The translations under genes were made by a program, and so were the position numbers. From NCBI GenBank assembly GCA_003117195.1, contig BDSI01000078.1:396476-460475 (forward strand): a stretch of DNA of 64,000 nucleotides, given 5' to 3'. Numbering within the stretch: position 1 is the stretch's first letter; the number at the start of each line of letters is the position of its first letter. The notes beneath the pieces are model-generated. The model made no database searches. It saw nothing but the letters and a program-made list of their open reading frames with translations, and was not told the origin of the DNA. Of the stretch, positions 1 to 16,748 are shown piece after piece. This DNA comes from Eudorina sp. 2006-703-Eu-15. Lineage: Eukaryota; Chlorophyta; Chlorophyceae; Chlamydomonadales; Volvocaceae.

Positions 1-1408
1 GAGTAGCCCGCATCAGAAGAAATACCTAGGCCAAGCAAAAACACCAACGGGAGCCCTGCCTCCTACCCAATCTGGGGGCAGGCCAGGTCACCAACTTGAG
101 CCCCGGGTCGGACAACCCGAATACAAACAGGTTGAGGGCGGGGAACCCGTGCCTCATCCCTCATCAGGAGCAGGCCCCGCACACCGCAAGACTCCCCCGA
201 CACTTTCAAAAAAGGGTGGAAGGGGCCCACCGAGGTCCATCCACGTCTCGGGAGGCCCAACTGGGCAAACCCGTGAAGGCGCCCCCAAAAGTCAGCGATT
301 GCGCGCCGCTCCCCTTGCTCTGCCAATTCCGGTCCCGGCCGTACAGTCGTACCCTGACCAGGTGCTGACCGCCGCAGGGCGGCCGCCATGAATCGGCGAC
401 CAGTCTCCATGGCCGCGATCGCGGCCAACACCACCACATCCCATACACATTGCTCCACGGGTGGCGGGGGTTCCGCCAGCCAGACATGCGTCCTCCGTAT
501 CCGCGCCCCTAGGCGCGATTCCATCTGACCCACCACCGCCTGGGCCACCCGGCACGACCAGAAATGGTGCTGGCGGGGTGTTTCTGTCCCCCCGCCTTCC
601 GTTGGGTATCCGTTGGGTCCCCCCGCCTTCCGTTGGGTATGCGCCATGCCGTACGTAAAATGCCCTGAACGCCCCGCCGGCCGAAACCTTTCCAGCACCT
701 AACCCAGCCACGCCCTAGTTTAGGTCCCTAGGGAAAAAGGTAGGACGAGCGCCATATGGTACGACAAGCCAGTACGGCAAGCCAGAACCAAACATAACCG
801 CAACCTTCGTGTCCAGCGAGACATGATCCCTAAGTCAATTCCAACCGCTTGCGCGTTAACCGCCGCCGGGGCTCAGCAATGGGCCGCACACATCCAGGCG
901 CAAGCAGCAGCATGGCACGACACAATCATCAACCTAGTAAAAATGGACATGGTAAATACGCGTGATCGTCATGCAACGATGCAGCCGCAATCAACCCACT
1001 ACCTCGGATTCGTTCCTGAACAGGACAACATGAACCGAATATGCAGTACAACAGGTGCGGTAGGCGGGCATGAAGCAAGACATGCTTGGCGCTGCAGGTT
1101 TCACCGACAATGAAGTGTGCACTGTCAAAGGTGAACTGAGGTCCCTCACACAAACACGGCGCCCCCGCGCATGTGTACGTATGTCACAGGGATACCGTGT
1201 AAGCGTGCTTTGCACCGCTGGTGGCTACACGCTAAATATTATGCCGTCCGTACTTGGCCACTATGGCCGACGTCAGTAGTTGCCTTACTCGCTACCATTT
1301 CGCAATCTACCATCCTTTCCCTACATAGCAACCGCTTCTCACATCCTGCTGGAATGTCTGCCCCAGCTCCCTCCAAGCCGTACAATCCCACTCGACTCGA
1401 TGCCAACC
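1..1408. other. non-coding flank, no supported gene
   Basis: No open frame here has a recognisable motif or a consistent splice structure. The open frames are short, overlapping and on opposite strands. The right end should hold the 3' UTR of the minus-strand ankyrin gene that stops at 1409-1411. I see no clear TGTAA polyadenylation signal for that gene. Confidence 0.5.
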
Positions 1409-3351
1409 CTAACCCTCATCCGGATCCGGCGACATACCCGCTGCTTGCATCTGGGCCTCCACCCACTGCCGCACTCCCTCGGTCTTCGCCGTCAGTGCAG
1501 CCTTCCTCGCCCGCTGCCAGTCGACCGGGCAGCCCAGTTCGAGGATATGCTGCAGCTGCTGCGGACCGCACCCGTGTTCGATGGCGCTGATGAAGGTCTC
1601 CCCGGCCGGGTCCCAGGGGCAGCCCAACTGGTGCAGGCAGGTCAGCGTGAGCAGGTCTCCGTCGCAGGCGTTCTTCATGTAGAACTCGTAGCCCTGCGTG
1701 GTCGGGGGCGCAAGTATGGGCACAAGACGTACCGACAGGGTGTCAGAAGTCAAGCACGGCTCGGGCCATACGATCCGGCAATGGAAATCAATCCCAAAGT
1801 CCCAGCCGTAGGTGGCAACGACGTGACAGAACGGCAAACACACCTGCACCGGGCAGCCCTCGGCCGCAAGCATCTCCAGGAGAGGAACGCTGCCAGTTCG
1901 AATTGCCGCCTCGAAGGTGCCGACAGAACCCTTTGAGTCGGCCTCGGCCCAGGGGCAGCCCCGCTCCCGCAACCAGCACATCACCTCCACACTGCCTGAG
2001 TGCGCTGCGGAAATGGTCAGTCGCGGCCCTGCCTGCCGCAGCGCCTCCTCACCCTCCGGCCCCGCCTCGGGCCCCGCCATCCACTGCAGCACGTGCAGGT
2101 GTCCTGCGCATCCGCTGTCAGGCGACCGCCGTCAGCCTTGAGCTCCACCAGCAGGTCCAAGTTGCCATTGCAGGCGGCCGCCTCTATAGCGTCGCCCAGA
2201 TGGTTATGCAACATATCTTCTTTCAGACACTGCCAGACAGGCAGATTCTGCACCCGGACGGCAGTTGATATCAGCACACCGACGACCAATGCGTTGGCCA
2301 GCGCTCCCCGCTCCCGCAGCGCCTGCACGCGTGCCAGCGACTCTTGCCCTCCCTTCAGACCAGTCTTAAGGTCTCCAATGAAATCATCTGGGAACGTCCG
2401 AGGTAGGATGGGACCAACAGCGGGGACGACCTGCTGCTCCAGCCACGTCACCTTGGCCCGCCAGTCGGGGGTGGGACTGAAGATTGCAAGTCCGATGAGT
2501 TCAGCATCAGGCGAGAAAGGCCTGCTGCTGTAAAGTGAGGCACAGAGTCGCTGAAGGGAGGGCAGGTCCACGCCGTTGACTGCACAAGACACCATGTCTG
2601 CGTAGGCCCGCTCACGATTGCAGTTGGGCAGCTCGCATTTGTCCAAAAGCCACTCCCCGATGGCCGTGTGGCCCTTCTCGAACGCATCCATTACAGCAGC
2701 AGATGTCACCGGGGTTGCAGCGGCCAGCAGTTCCTCGCAGACGGTCCGCTGACCTGAGCCAGCTGCAGCAGCCAAGGCTACCCCGGAGAGGCACCCGACC
2801 CTCCCCGATACGTCGCGCTCGTGCTTCAGCAGCCAACGCACGATGTGGAGGTGACCGGCCGCTGCAGCTGAATCAAGCATGGCCACCTTCTGATGAAATG
2901 TGCACGACCCATTCTTGAGCAGCCACTGGCACACCTCCAGGAACCCGCTCGCCCCGGCAGTGCGGATCACCGTATTGTGCCGCAGGGAGCAGCCTGCCGC
3001 CAGGTGAGCAAGCTGCAGGTTGGCGAGCACGCCGCTGCGGGCCGTGAGGGCGAGGAGCTGAAGCCGCTGCTTCAGAGTTAAGTCTCGCGTGGAGTCCGGC
3101 CTGCCCCAGCGCCACGCGAACGCTTGGGTGTAGCGCTTCAGTTGCTTCGCCGCTGCTATATTCAATAACTTCAAATTGCAAGCAACCTCATTTGTTGTAA
3201 GGTGTGCTGCAACGGTGCCCAAGAGTTCCGACGGCACGTCACTCCAACATGGAGTGGATCCGTTTGCTGGTCGCTTGATTCCATTTCCGAGGAGGTCGTT
3301 CCTGATACCGCTGTGAGCCTTTGTATGGCATCCACCGAACAGGCTTCGCAA
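1409..3351 (-). pseudogene. ankyrin-repeat protein gene, apparently frameshifted
   Basis: Ankyrin-type repeats run through two overlapping minus frames. The upstream frame (from about 3351 down to about 2112) has an F-box-like start (W..VPSELLGTVAAHL) followed by repeats such as GASGFLEVCQWLLKNG and AGHLHIVRWLLKH. The downstream frame (about 2112 to 1409) carries on with GHLHVLQWMA, WLRERGCPWAEA and LHQLGCPWDPAGETF, and stops with TAG at 1409-1411. The join falls inside one repeat: the frame breaks at about 2110-2114, where one extra G would restore GHLHVLQW. Inside the downstream part an in-phase GT-AG intron (1694-1843) is likely, giving exons 1409-1693 and 1844 onward. No in-frame ATG precedes the F-box-like segment, so the first exon or start is not resolved. 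Repeats with a GCPW core are a large family in algae and protists and probably bind proteins. The gene is either a recent pseudogene or carries a sequencing error. Confidence 0.7.
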
Positions 3352-4652
3352 CTCCAGTCAACTAGGATGTGCCAAAAACGCCAATCTGCAAAATCCCCCA
3401 CATTTCATAACACGCAATACGAACGGAAACATGTCTTATCATGAGCGGTTCGAATACAAGGGTGAGGTAATCAGTAAGCAAGCGTCGTACCGCTCCGCGA
3501 GTTTCCCGTGCTGGTCCTTTTGGGGGCTTCCGACACTTCCAACACGAGTTTACCGACACTGATTGAGTTCGCGAACCGCGCGTCCAATCGGGACTGGTGG
3601 CCGCCTTACAAATTACCGGCGGATCTGAATTTGCGTGTCGCGGCTGCGGGAAGCAGCGCTGGCCGTGGCGGGCGGGGTCCCTTCAATCGCCGGCCGCCTA
3701 CGCTTCCTTAACCCTCCGACCACCAACCGTGAGCCGCAAACCCCAGCAGCAGCCGAGCACGTCTTGGCCTCGAGGCGGCTCGCCCCGTCTTGCACCGCCT
3801 CCAAACGCATCCGTGCACGTCGTGTCACAATGAGTACGGCATAGCACTGCACCGACCATGACCATGTACGGTATTCATTCGAGGGTGGCGTCAAACTCAG
3901 GACCCCTACGACGGACCCCTTAGGACCCGGGTTGTCACCTTGTCAGCCGATGGTCACTGGCACCCGGCTGCCCGGGAGGGTTAAAATCTCAGCGGGCTTC
4001 GGCAGACCAAGCCATGCACGGGATGTGAGCACATCCGGCATTACATGTACCCGTAATGCATGCGCGGTCGGCGGGCGGGCCCAGACCCACCCATCCCACC
4101 CGCACACACACCGTTCGCACCGTTCACATCGTTCCCACTTCGCTTCTCGCGGCTCAGTTATCTTTTTCACACCGTCGATCCTTTTTCGGGGTCCGCTGAA
4201 ACGTGCCTTCATTCATTCATACACAGCCCTGCAGTGCACCCCTCGCCGCCTCCTGTGGCCCCTGGAGGCGGGTGAGGCGCGAGGCGATCCCCGTCCGAGC
4301 GCTAGGCCGCAAGAGAGGCTGGGCTGCGTCCTGCGTGGCACGCACTGGCGGACTGACCCCCGCCCGGCGAGCGCACACGCCAAGGGGGCGGCTTGGCCCC
4401 CCACCCCTCACGCGCGGAAGAGGGAGGGCGGCTCGGAGACCCAACCCAGCCCACCCCACCCGGGAACACCCGGGTCGCAACCGGTAACGCTCTTGACCTC
4501 CCTCCCTGCAACCCAGCCCCCGGTTCGTTCTTTGGGTTCATTTCTTTTTTCAATTTAACCCCAGGCCCGCAGCTCCGCATCCACCAGCCCGCCCTCATCT
4601 CCCTCACTCCGGTAGGTCCCGCTCGAACACGGTGCAAATCGGTCTGCTCGGG
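3352..4652. other. intergenic region with dispersed repeats
   Basis: This lies between the 5' end of the ankyrin gene and the 3' end of the tRNA dimethylallyltransferase gene. No coding motif is seen. It holds one copy of a TTCGCTTCTCGCGGCTCAG element (4138-4157) and one reverse copy of the ATGAATGA...CAGCGGACCCC dispersed element (about 4167-4212). A minus-strand TGTAA (TTACA at 4041-4045) is a possible, rather distant, polyadenylation signal for the next gene. Confidence 0.5.
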
Positions 4653-11233
<6,581 letters not shown>

Positions 11234-11958
11234 AGCGCGGGCGCCGACGGCCGCCCGGCGGGCGGAGGGAAGGAGCCTGGGGAGACGAATCTTTCGGAGT
11301 CACGAAAGACGACGGCCGGCTGTGGAAAGTGGGCCGTGAAAAGCTGCGTTCGCGCCAGACCCTTAACACATACACTGTGTTAGCAGTTACAGGGCTCTGG
11401 TCTTATCCTAGCGCCATTTTAGGCTGCCGCCGTGGCATTTTGCCCGATTATGTTGGTCGTTATCGTGCGCCCATAGTGACACAAGCAGCGACAAAATTGA
11501 GTGCCATGCATGAATATTACAACTCAATCCGCTTCAAAGCAGCGAACATCGTTGGTCCCCCGCGAGCTGACAAATCACAAATGGTTCCGCGTCGTACCCC
11601 GAATACGTCCGAATATGGATTTTACAAGTTACAAGCAATGCTGATATTGAGATATAACTCAGACGTCAATGATCAAGGTCGCTCATGTACACATGCATGA
11701 GCTCGCTATGTTCAACGCAGTTAATTCATCACTACACCAGGAATAAAACATTTGATTGGGAAGAGTGATATTGCATTTCGGGCGATCGAGATATCAAAAC
11801 ATAGTTTTCAGGGGAGTCACCTGTTTCGTACGGGTGGGAAGTCCAGAGACAGACCGGACGGAAGACACAAGGTACCATTCCTGTTGTTCGTCGCCCTCAT
11901 CGGTATCCAAATTACAACATTACCCGCGGGAGCGCAAGTTTCTTGGTCGAGTGAGAAG
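11234..11958. promoter_or_regulatory. shared upstream region of a divergent gene pair
   Basis: About 0.7 kb separates the 5' exon of the minus-strand tRNA dimethylallyltransferase gene from the ATG of the plus-strand phosphatase gene. It is less GC-rich and less repetitive than its surroundings, as expected of a two-way promoter. Untranslated exons could also lie here. No TATA box or known site is evident to me, so the call rests on gene orientation. Confidence 0.45.
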
Positions 11959-14467
11959 ATGCCTTCAGAGAAATTGCAAGCTCGGGATAGTGTGGGGGAC
12001 AGTCTCAAGGAGTCGGAGTCATCAGACCACAGCTGGCCGGATGAAGATGAGGATGAGGTAAGGGGTCTTGTACTCGCTTAGCAATGGGCGACGCCTCGCG
12101 TGGTTCGCCGCTGCCCGATCAACCATACTCCTAGGAATGGTATGTCCCGAGCCATTTGCTTCTTTTGTTTTGGTCGCTGTGCCGGGGCTGTAAGGTCGTT
12201 AACTGTTTGCGTTGGGTGCACGCGAAGGTCGTTACGCTCTCCCGCGCGCGCTCTGCAACCCGCAGCTTTTCGATGGTTACTGCACAATGATGCCCAGCCG
12301 CATGCGGTTACAGGAATCCGTGCAACCGTTTGGTGGGGGCGGCATCGCACGCACACAGCCATAAGCCCGACCTCCCAGGCTGCGCGACCGCGTTTCATCA
12401 GCGTTTCGCGCAACCAAGGACATGTAGACGAGTATAAAGTCCCATCATCGGTCAGGGAGAGGCACTCAGTCCCGTCCATGGCGCTTTCCGTGCCTCCGAC
12501 GCTCGGCTGCTCCGTTTCCCTCAAATCACCTCTCCCCGCTGACCAGCGCAGCGCATCGGTCCATCCAATCGGTGTTACCTGCACGGCCCGGCCGTCTCGG
12601 GTTGGACCCGCAGCACCTCAAAGCAGCTCTCCTTCGAACAACCCCACCACCACCATCTCCTGTCACCCCAAGTGGCCCACATCCGCCGCCGCGTCGGGGC
12701 CCCACATCGGCCATGACGTCCCGGCGTCCCTCCACGCTATTTGGCATGGGCCTCCCACCGACCGTGTTTCCTCACCCACCATCCATCCCATCCCCGGGTC
12801 CCTTCCCTGGCCTCGTTTCCTAACCTTCGTTGCCCCCACACAACCCCCTGCGATGACCCGAACTCGACTCACCCCCCCCTCGGCAAAGCGGCTGGTTGCG
12901 GTACCAGCCGCGCTGTGCGCAGATCCCGCCACCCCGCCCCCTCCATCCCGCCCCCTCCGCCTTTCAACCCTGTGCCCCTTCAACCCTGTGCCCCCCTCCC
13001 CGCTTTACCCCCTTCAACCCCTTCCCGCGCTGTTTTCCAGGACGATGACGACGACTTCTGCACCACCCTCGATGACATTCCCCAAGAGGTGAGTCGGGTG
13101 GGTCGGAGGGTGGGTGGGCCCGGGGGTGGGCCGAGTGTGGCTCGGTGGTTGGGCGGAGGTGGTTGGGCGGAGGTGGTTGGGCCCGAGGGTGGGCCGAGTG
13201 TGGCTCGGTGGTTGGGCGGAGAGGTGGTTGGGCGGAGAGGTGGTTGGGCGGAGAGGTGGTTGGGTGGAGAGGTGGCCCGGAGCGCCCGCAACCACCCATC
13301 CCTGCCTGGAGGGATGGGGGGGAGGGAGGGGTCGTTCGCTGTCTTTATTGACAAAAAGGGGGAGGGACTGGTCCATTGGACCGCGCGGGAGCGCGAAGGG
13401 ACAGAAGCGGCCGGGAAGGGGCGACGGGAAGGGGCGACGGGAAGGGGCGACGGAAAGGAAGGGCGGCAACTCGAGACGATGTGGGCCGACGCGGGCGGGC
13501 CCGGGGCGGGGGTCCGCTGAGTTGATCCAGACCCTACACATCGTACCTGGGTAGCCCTGGGTAGCCCTGGGTAGCTGGGGTGGGGTGGGGTGGGGTGGGG
13601 TGGGGTGGGGTGCCTCGTTGGACATCGCGAGCAAGCATCTGGGGGGAGTAAGCCGGATGAGGAGGCGGCCCACCAGCGGCAGTGGCAGGTGCCCGGGCGC
13701 GCTCGGATCCCCATCGAACGCCCAAAGCCCGCGGGCGCACGTGCCTGCCGCGCCGCCGCCGCTCGCCCCTCGTCTCTCATCCCTCATGTCCGCCCACACA
13801 TCACACACGCACGCCGCACCCCGCACTCCGCCCCCCGCCCTCGCCGCCGACCATCTTGTACGGCAGGTGGACAACTTGCTGTACATAGGATCCATGGCGG
13901 CGGAGCACAACTACGAGGGGCTTAAGGCCGCGGGTATCACCCATGTGTTGCAGGTGCGCACGTCTGGGGGATGTGTACAGTAGTACGGCATATGTAGTAC
14001 GGCATTGTACGTACGTACTGCGAAGAGCCCCTCTCGCAGGGGTCCAGGTCGGGTCGGGTTCGGCGGTTCGGCCAGCTACTGCTATACTGGGCTTGATCCC
14101 CGCCCGGCAGTGCAGGTGCTTTTGGTCGATCCGCGATAAGCTTCCCCCTGTTGAAGATGTCTACCAAATGCCTATATCCTCCCCAGTTGGTGTTCGGCCG
14201 AAGCTCGTCAAGTCGTGTGGGGTAGTCGTGTGGGGTGGACAGAACGGGATGCACACTTGGGGCGCTGCCTCGCCCCACACCCGGGACGCTGCCTCGCCTG
14301 CTCAGCCCCTGATCCCTCTGACGTGCGGGCTCCGTCGACCGTGGGGGCCAAAGGCGGCAGCGCGCGATTTGGCAGTGGGCGTGGCGGCGCCCAGCACTTG
14401 CCGCCATGTGTGTGTACACTACGTACCCGATGCCCCGATGCCCCGCGTGTATGTGTAGAAGTGCAAC

Positions 14468-14514
<47 letters not shown>

Positions 14515-15844
14515 GAAGACTGGGCCCTGAGGCCGCGTTTGTGTGTGAAAGGAACCTGCGTGCGAGTGCTTGGGAAAAGTAATGATCCGGGAGACGAGGA
14601 CCGATGTCAATGATGACAGGAATCAGCAACTTACCGTCTGTGTGTGAGTGTGCTTAGCGAAGCAAGCGCCGCCCGTGTGAGCGCGTGTGTGTGTAAAAAA
14701 CACTGAGCCGCGAGAAGCGAAGTCCAGCGGAATAGGCGACACAGGCGACGGAAAACCACCTTCGTGTGTGCGTGTGTGTGTGTGTATCGCATGGCGTGTG
14801 TGGCCCCGTCCCGCCTCGCCCCGACCCGACCCGACCCGACCCCCCCACCCGGCCCCCCAGGTCGCGGAGGGGCTGGGGCCCTCCCACCCCGGGGAAGATC
14901 TGTCGTACCGTACGATCCAAGTGGCGGATCGCCCCTCCGAGGACCTCGTGGCGCACTTTGAGCGCTGCTTCTCCTTCATCTCGGAGGCGCACAGCAAAGG
15001 AGGTGCGCAGCGGGAGGGAGGGGGAGGGGGTGGTGGTAAAGGAAAAGGGTGGACGTACTTGGCCGGGGGGAAAAAGATATGTGGCGGGGGCGACGTCGGC
15101 CACCCGGGGGACACCTACTGCCCATTCGGTGACGTTTCGCTCTTGGGTTCGCTGTCTTGATTGACGAAAAGGAGGCAACTCTTCAGGGTGGGGCGTCGGC
15201 GCGGTTGGGTCTTTGGTTTTTGTGGGGTGGGGAAGGCGGTTGGAAAAACGGCGAGGCGAGCACCGCGACTTGGTCGGTCACAGAAATCCCGTTCCACCCC
15301 CCGAGCCCTCGCCCCACCCCGGCATTCCCCGCCCCTTCCCACTTCCCGCCCCACCCCGCCCCACCCCGCACCGCAGCCCTACGATCCACGCCACCCCACC
15401 CCGCCCCATCGCGACCTTTTGCACTGGCTGCAGCGCCGTTTGCACACGTCTCTACCAGTATAAATCCTATACCCCACCCTCCTCCCCTCCCCTCCCAATC
15501 CTTACCCTCCCCTCCCCTACCCGGCCCCCCCTGCCCTGTCCCCTCCCCGCTCCTTCAGGCGCCGTCCTAGTCCACTGCGTGGCCGGTGTCTCCCGCTCCG
15601 CCACCGTCGTGATGGGGTGGCTCATGTGGCGCCACAAGCTGTCCGCGGACGAGGCCTTCCGACGGGTGCACCGCGTGCGGCCCTGGGTGATGCCCAACCC
15701 GGGCTTCCGGAAGCAGCTGGAGCGCTTCGGGGAGCTGGGCTGCGACCTGGCCAAGTGGACCGCCTGGCGGCACGTGTGGCGGGAGGAGCCGCTGACGCTG
15801 GTGTTCCAGAGCCTGCAGCGCGCGGCGGCGCGGGGGATCCCCGC

Positions 15845-15877
<33 letters not shown>

Positions 15878-15941
15878 AGGGACTGGCGGGTTGGACATGG
15901 ACGGGTTGTCGCTGAACGACGAGCCGCTGCCGTCGTTGTGA
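11959..15941 (+). CDS. dual-specificity protein phosphatase
   Basis: Predicted 252-residue atypical dual-specificity phosphatase that removes phosphate from Tyr and Ser/Thr. Exons: 11959-12057, 13041-13088, 13867-13953, 14861-15002, 15559-15941; all are GT-AG and in phase. The first two exons join an acidic stretch (WPDEDEDE then DDDDDF). The catalytic domain follows: LYIGSMAAEHNYEGLKAAGITHVLQ-type start (residues about 50-78), general-acid Asp101 in VADRPSEDL, and the P-loop HCVAGVSRS with nucleophile Cys132 and Arg138 (HCx5R). RVHRVRPWVMPNPGFRKQL is the usual motif after the P-loop. The C-terminus has a run of about 11 Gly and a short acidic end. There is no separate MAPK-binding or rhodanese domain, so substrates cannot be inferred. 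The start is the first ATG in frame. Introns 2 to 4 hold minisatellites and a (TG)n run. Confidence 0.93.
13094..13275. repeat. GGTTGGGCGGAG-type minisatellite
   Basis: Imperfect tandem units around GGTGGTTGGGCGGAG and GGGCCGAGTGTGGCTC, located in intron 2 of the phosphatase gene. The overlapping long antisense open frames come from this repeat. Confidence 0.85.
13576..13612. repeat. (GGGGT)n pentanucleotide repeat
   Basis: About seven GGGGT units in intron 2 of the phosphatase gene, preceded by a short GTAGCCCTGG repeat. Confidence 0.9.
14470..14511. repeat. (TG)21 microsatellite
   Basis: A pure TG run in intron 3 (13954-14860) of the phosphatase gene. A second, shorter GTGTGT run follows near 14765-14785. 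Confidence 0.95.
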
Positions 15942-16237
15942 GGCGGGTGGGGGGTAGGGGTTGGGGGTAGGGGGTGGAGATGGGGGTGGGGCTGTGGCGG
16001 TGGCAGGTGGGGAGGGCTGTGGCGGCGGGAGATGGGGAGGGCTGTGGCGGTGGGGGGGTTGCGATGGTTCTAGTACGGGTGGTACAAAAGCGGTTGCGAA
16101 CCAAACATGGCCATCAGTATGACGTTGGTCGGGCGGCGGATGGTTCCACATGTGTTAGTGAGCCCGGCGGATGGTTCCACATGTGTTAGTGAGCCCAACT
16201 ACCAACTGCCCGCCCACACTGGCGGCGAACAACCGAA

Positions 16238-16395
16238 CCAGCCGCCGCCGTGCTTGTCTGGTGGTGGTGATGGTGGTGATGGTGGTGGTGGTGGTGGTGG
16301 TGATGATGGTGGTGGTTAGGCAGAGGAAACACGACCGACCTGACCCAACCCGGTTGCTGTGGGTTTGATGATGGTGGTGGTGGTGGTGGTGGCAG
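16238..16395. repeat. GGT/GAT trinucleotide-rich repeat
   Basis: GGTGGTGATGGT-type imperfect triplets, in two blocks separated by about 50 bp. They give artefactual poly-Val and poly-His open frames. Confidence 0.85.
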
Positions 16396-16637
16396 AAGTG
16401 AAAACTGCCCGTATGACACCCAGTGGCTTGGGGGGTTGGGGTTGGTGGTCGTGTTGGTACTGTTGGATTAAATGACGTGAACCTAACCAGCCCACGCACC
16501 ACATGCGTGCGGGGGCGGCGGCGGCGGCGGCGATGGCGTGGGCGCCGGTGCTGGTGGTGGCGGTGGCGGTGGTGGTGATGGTCTCGCGGATGGTGAGGGT
16601 GGCGAACCAGAAACGAATTCAACCACCCCAGAGGTGG

Positions 16638-16748
16638 TGGTTAGTCCCGGAGCACGTAACCGAACCCAACCACCCACAGCATGCTGGTAGTGGTGGTGTA
16701 GTGATTAGCCCCGGAGCACGGTAAACGAACCCAACCACCCACAGCATG
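16638..16748. repeat. two-copy 46-bp direct repeat
   Basis: Both copies contain CCCGGAGCACG and AACCCAACCACCCACAGCAT and are separated by a short GGT-rich spacer. Confidence 0.8.

Noticed and set aside
3440..3465. tRNA gene, from the B-box-like GGTTCGAAT
   Set aside because: No A box or cloverleaf in the flanks.
13014..13910. 298-residue minus-strand open frame
   Set aside because: It comes from the minisatellite in intron 2 of the phosphatase gene and runs antisense to a verified exon.
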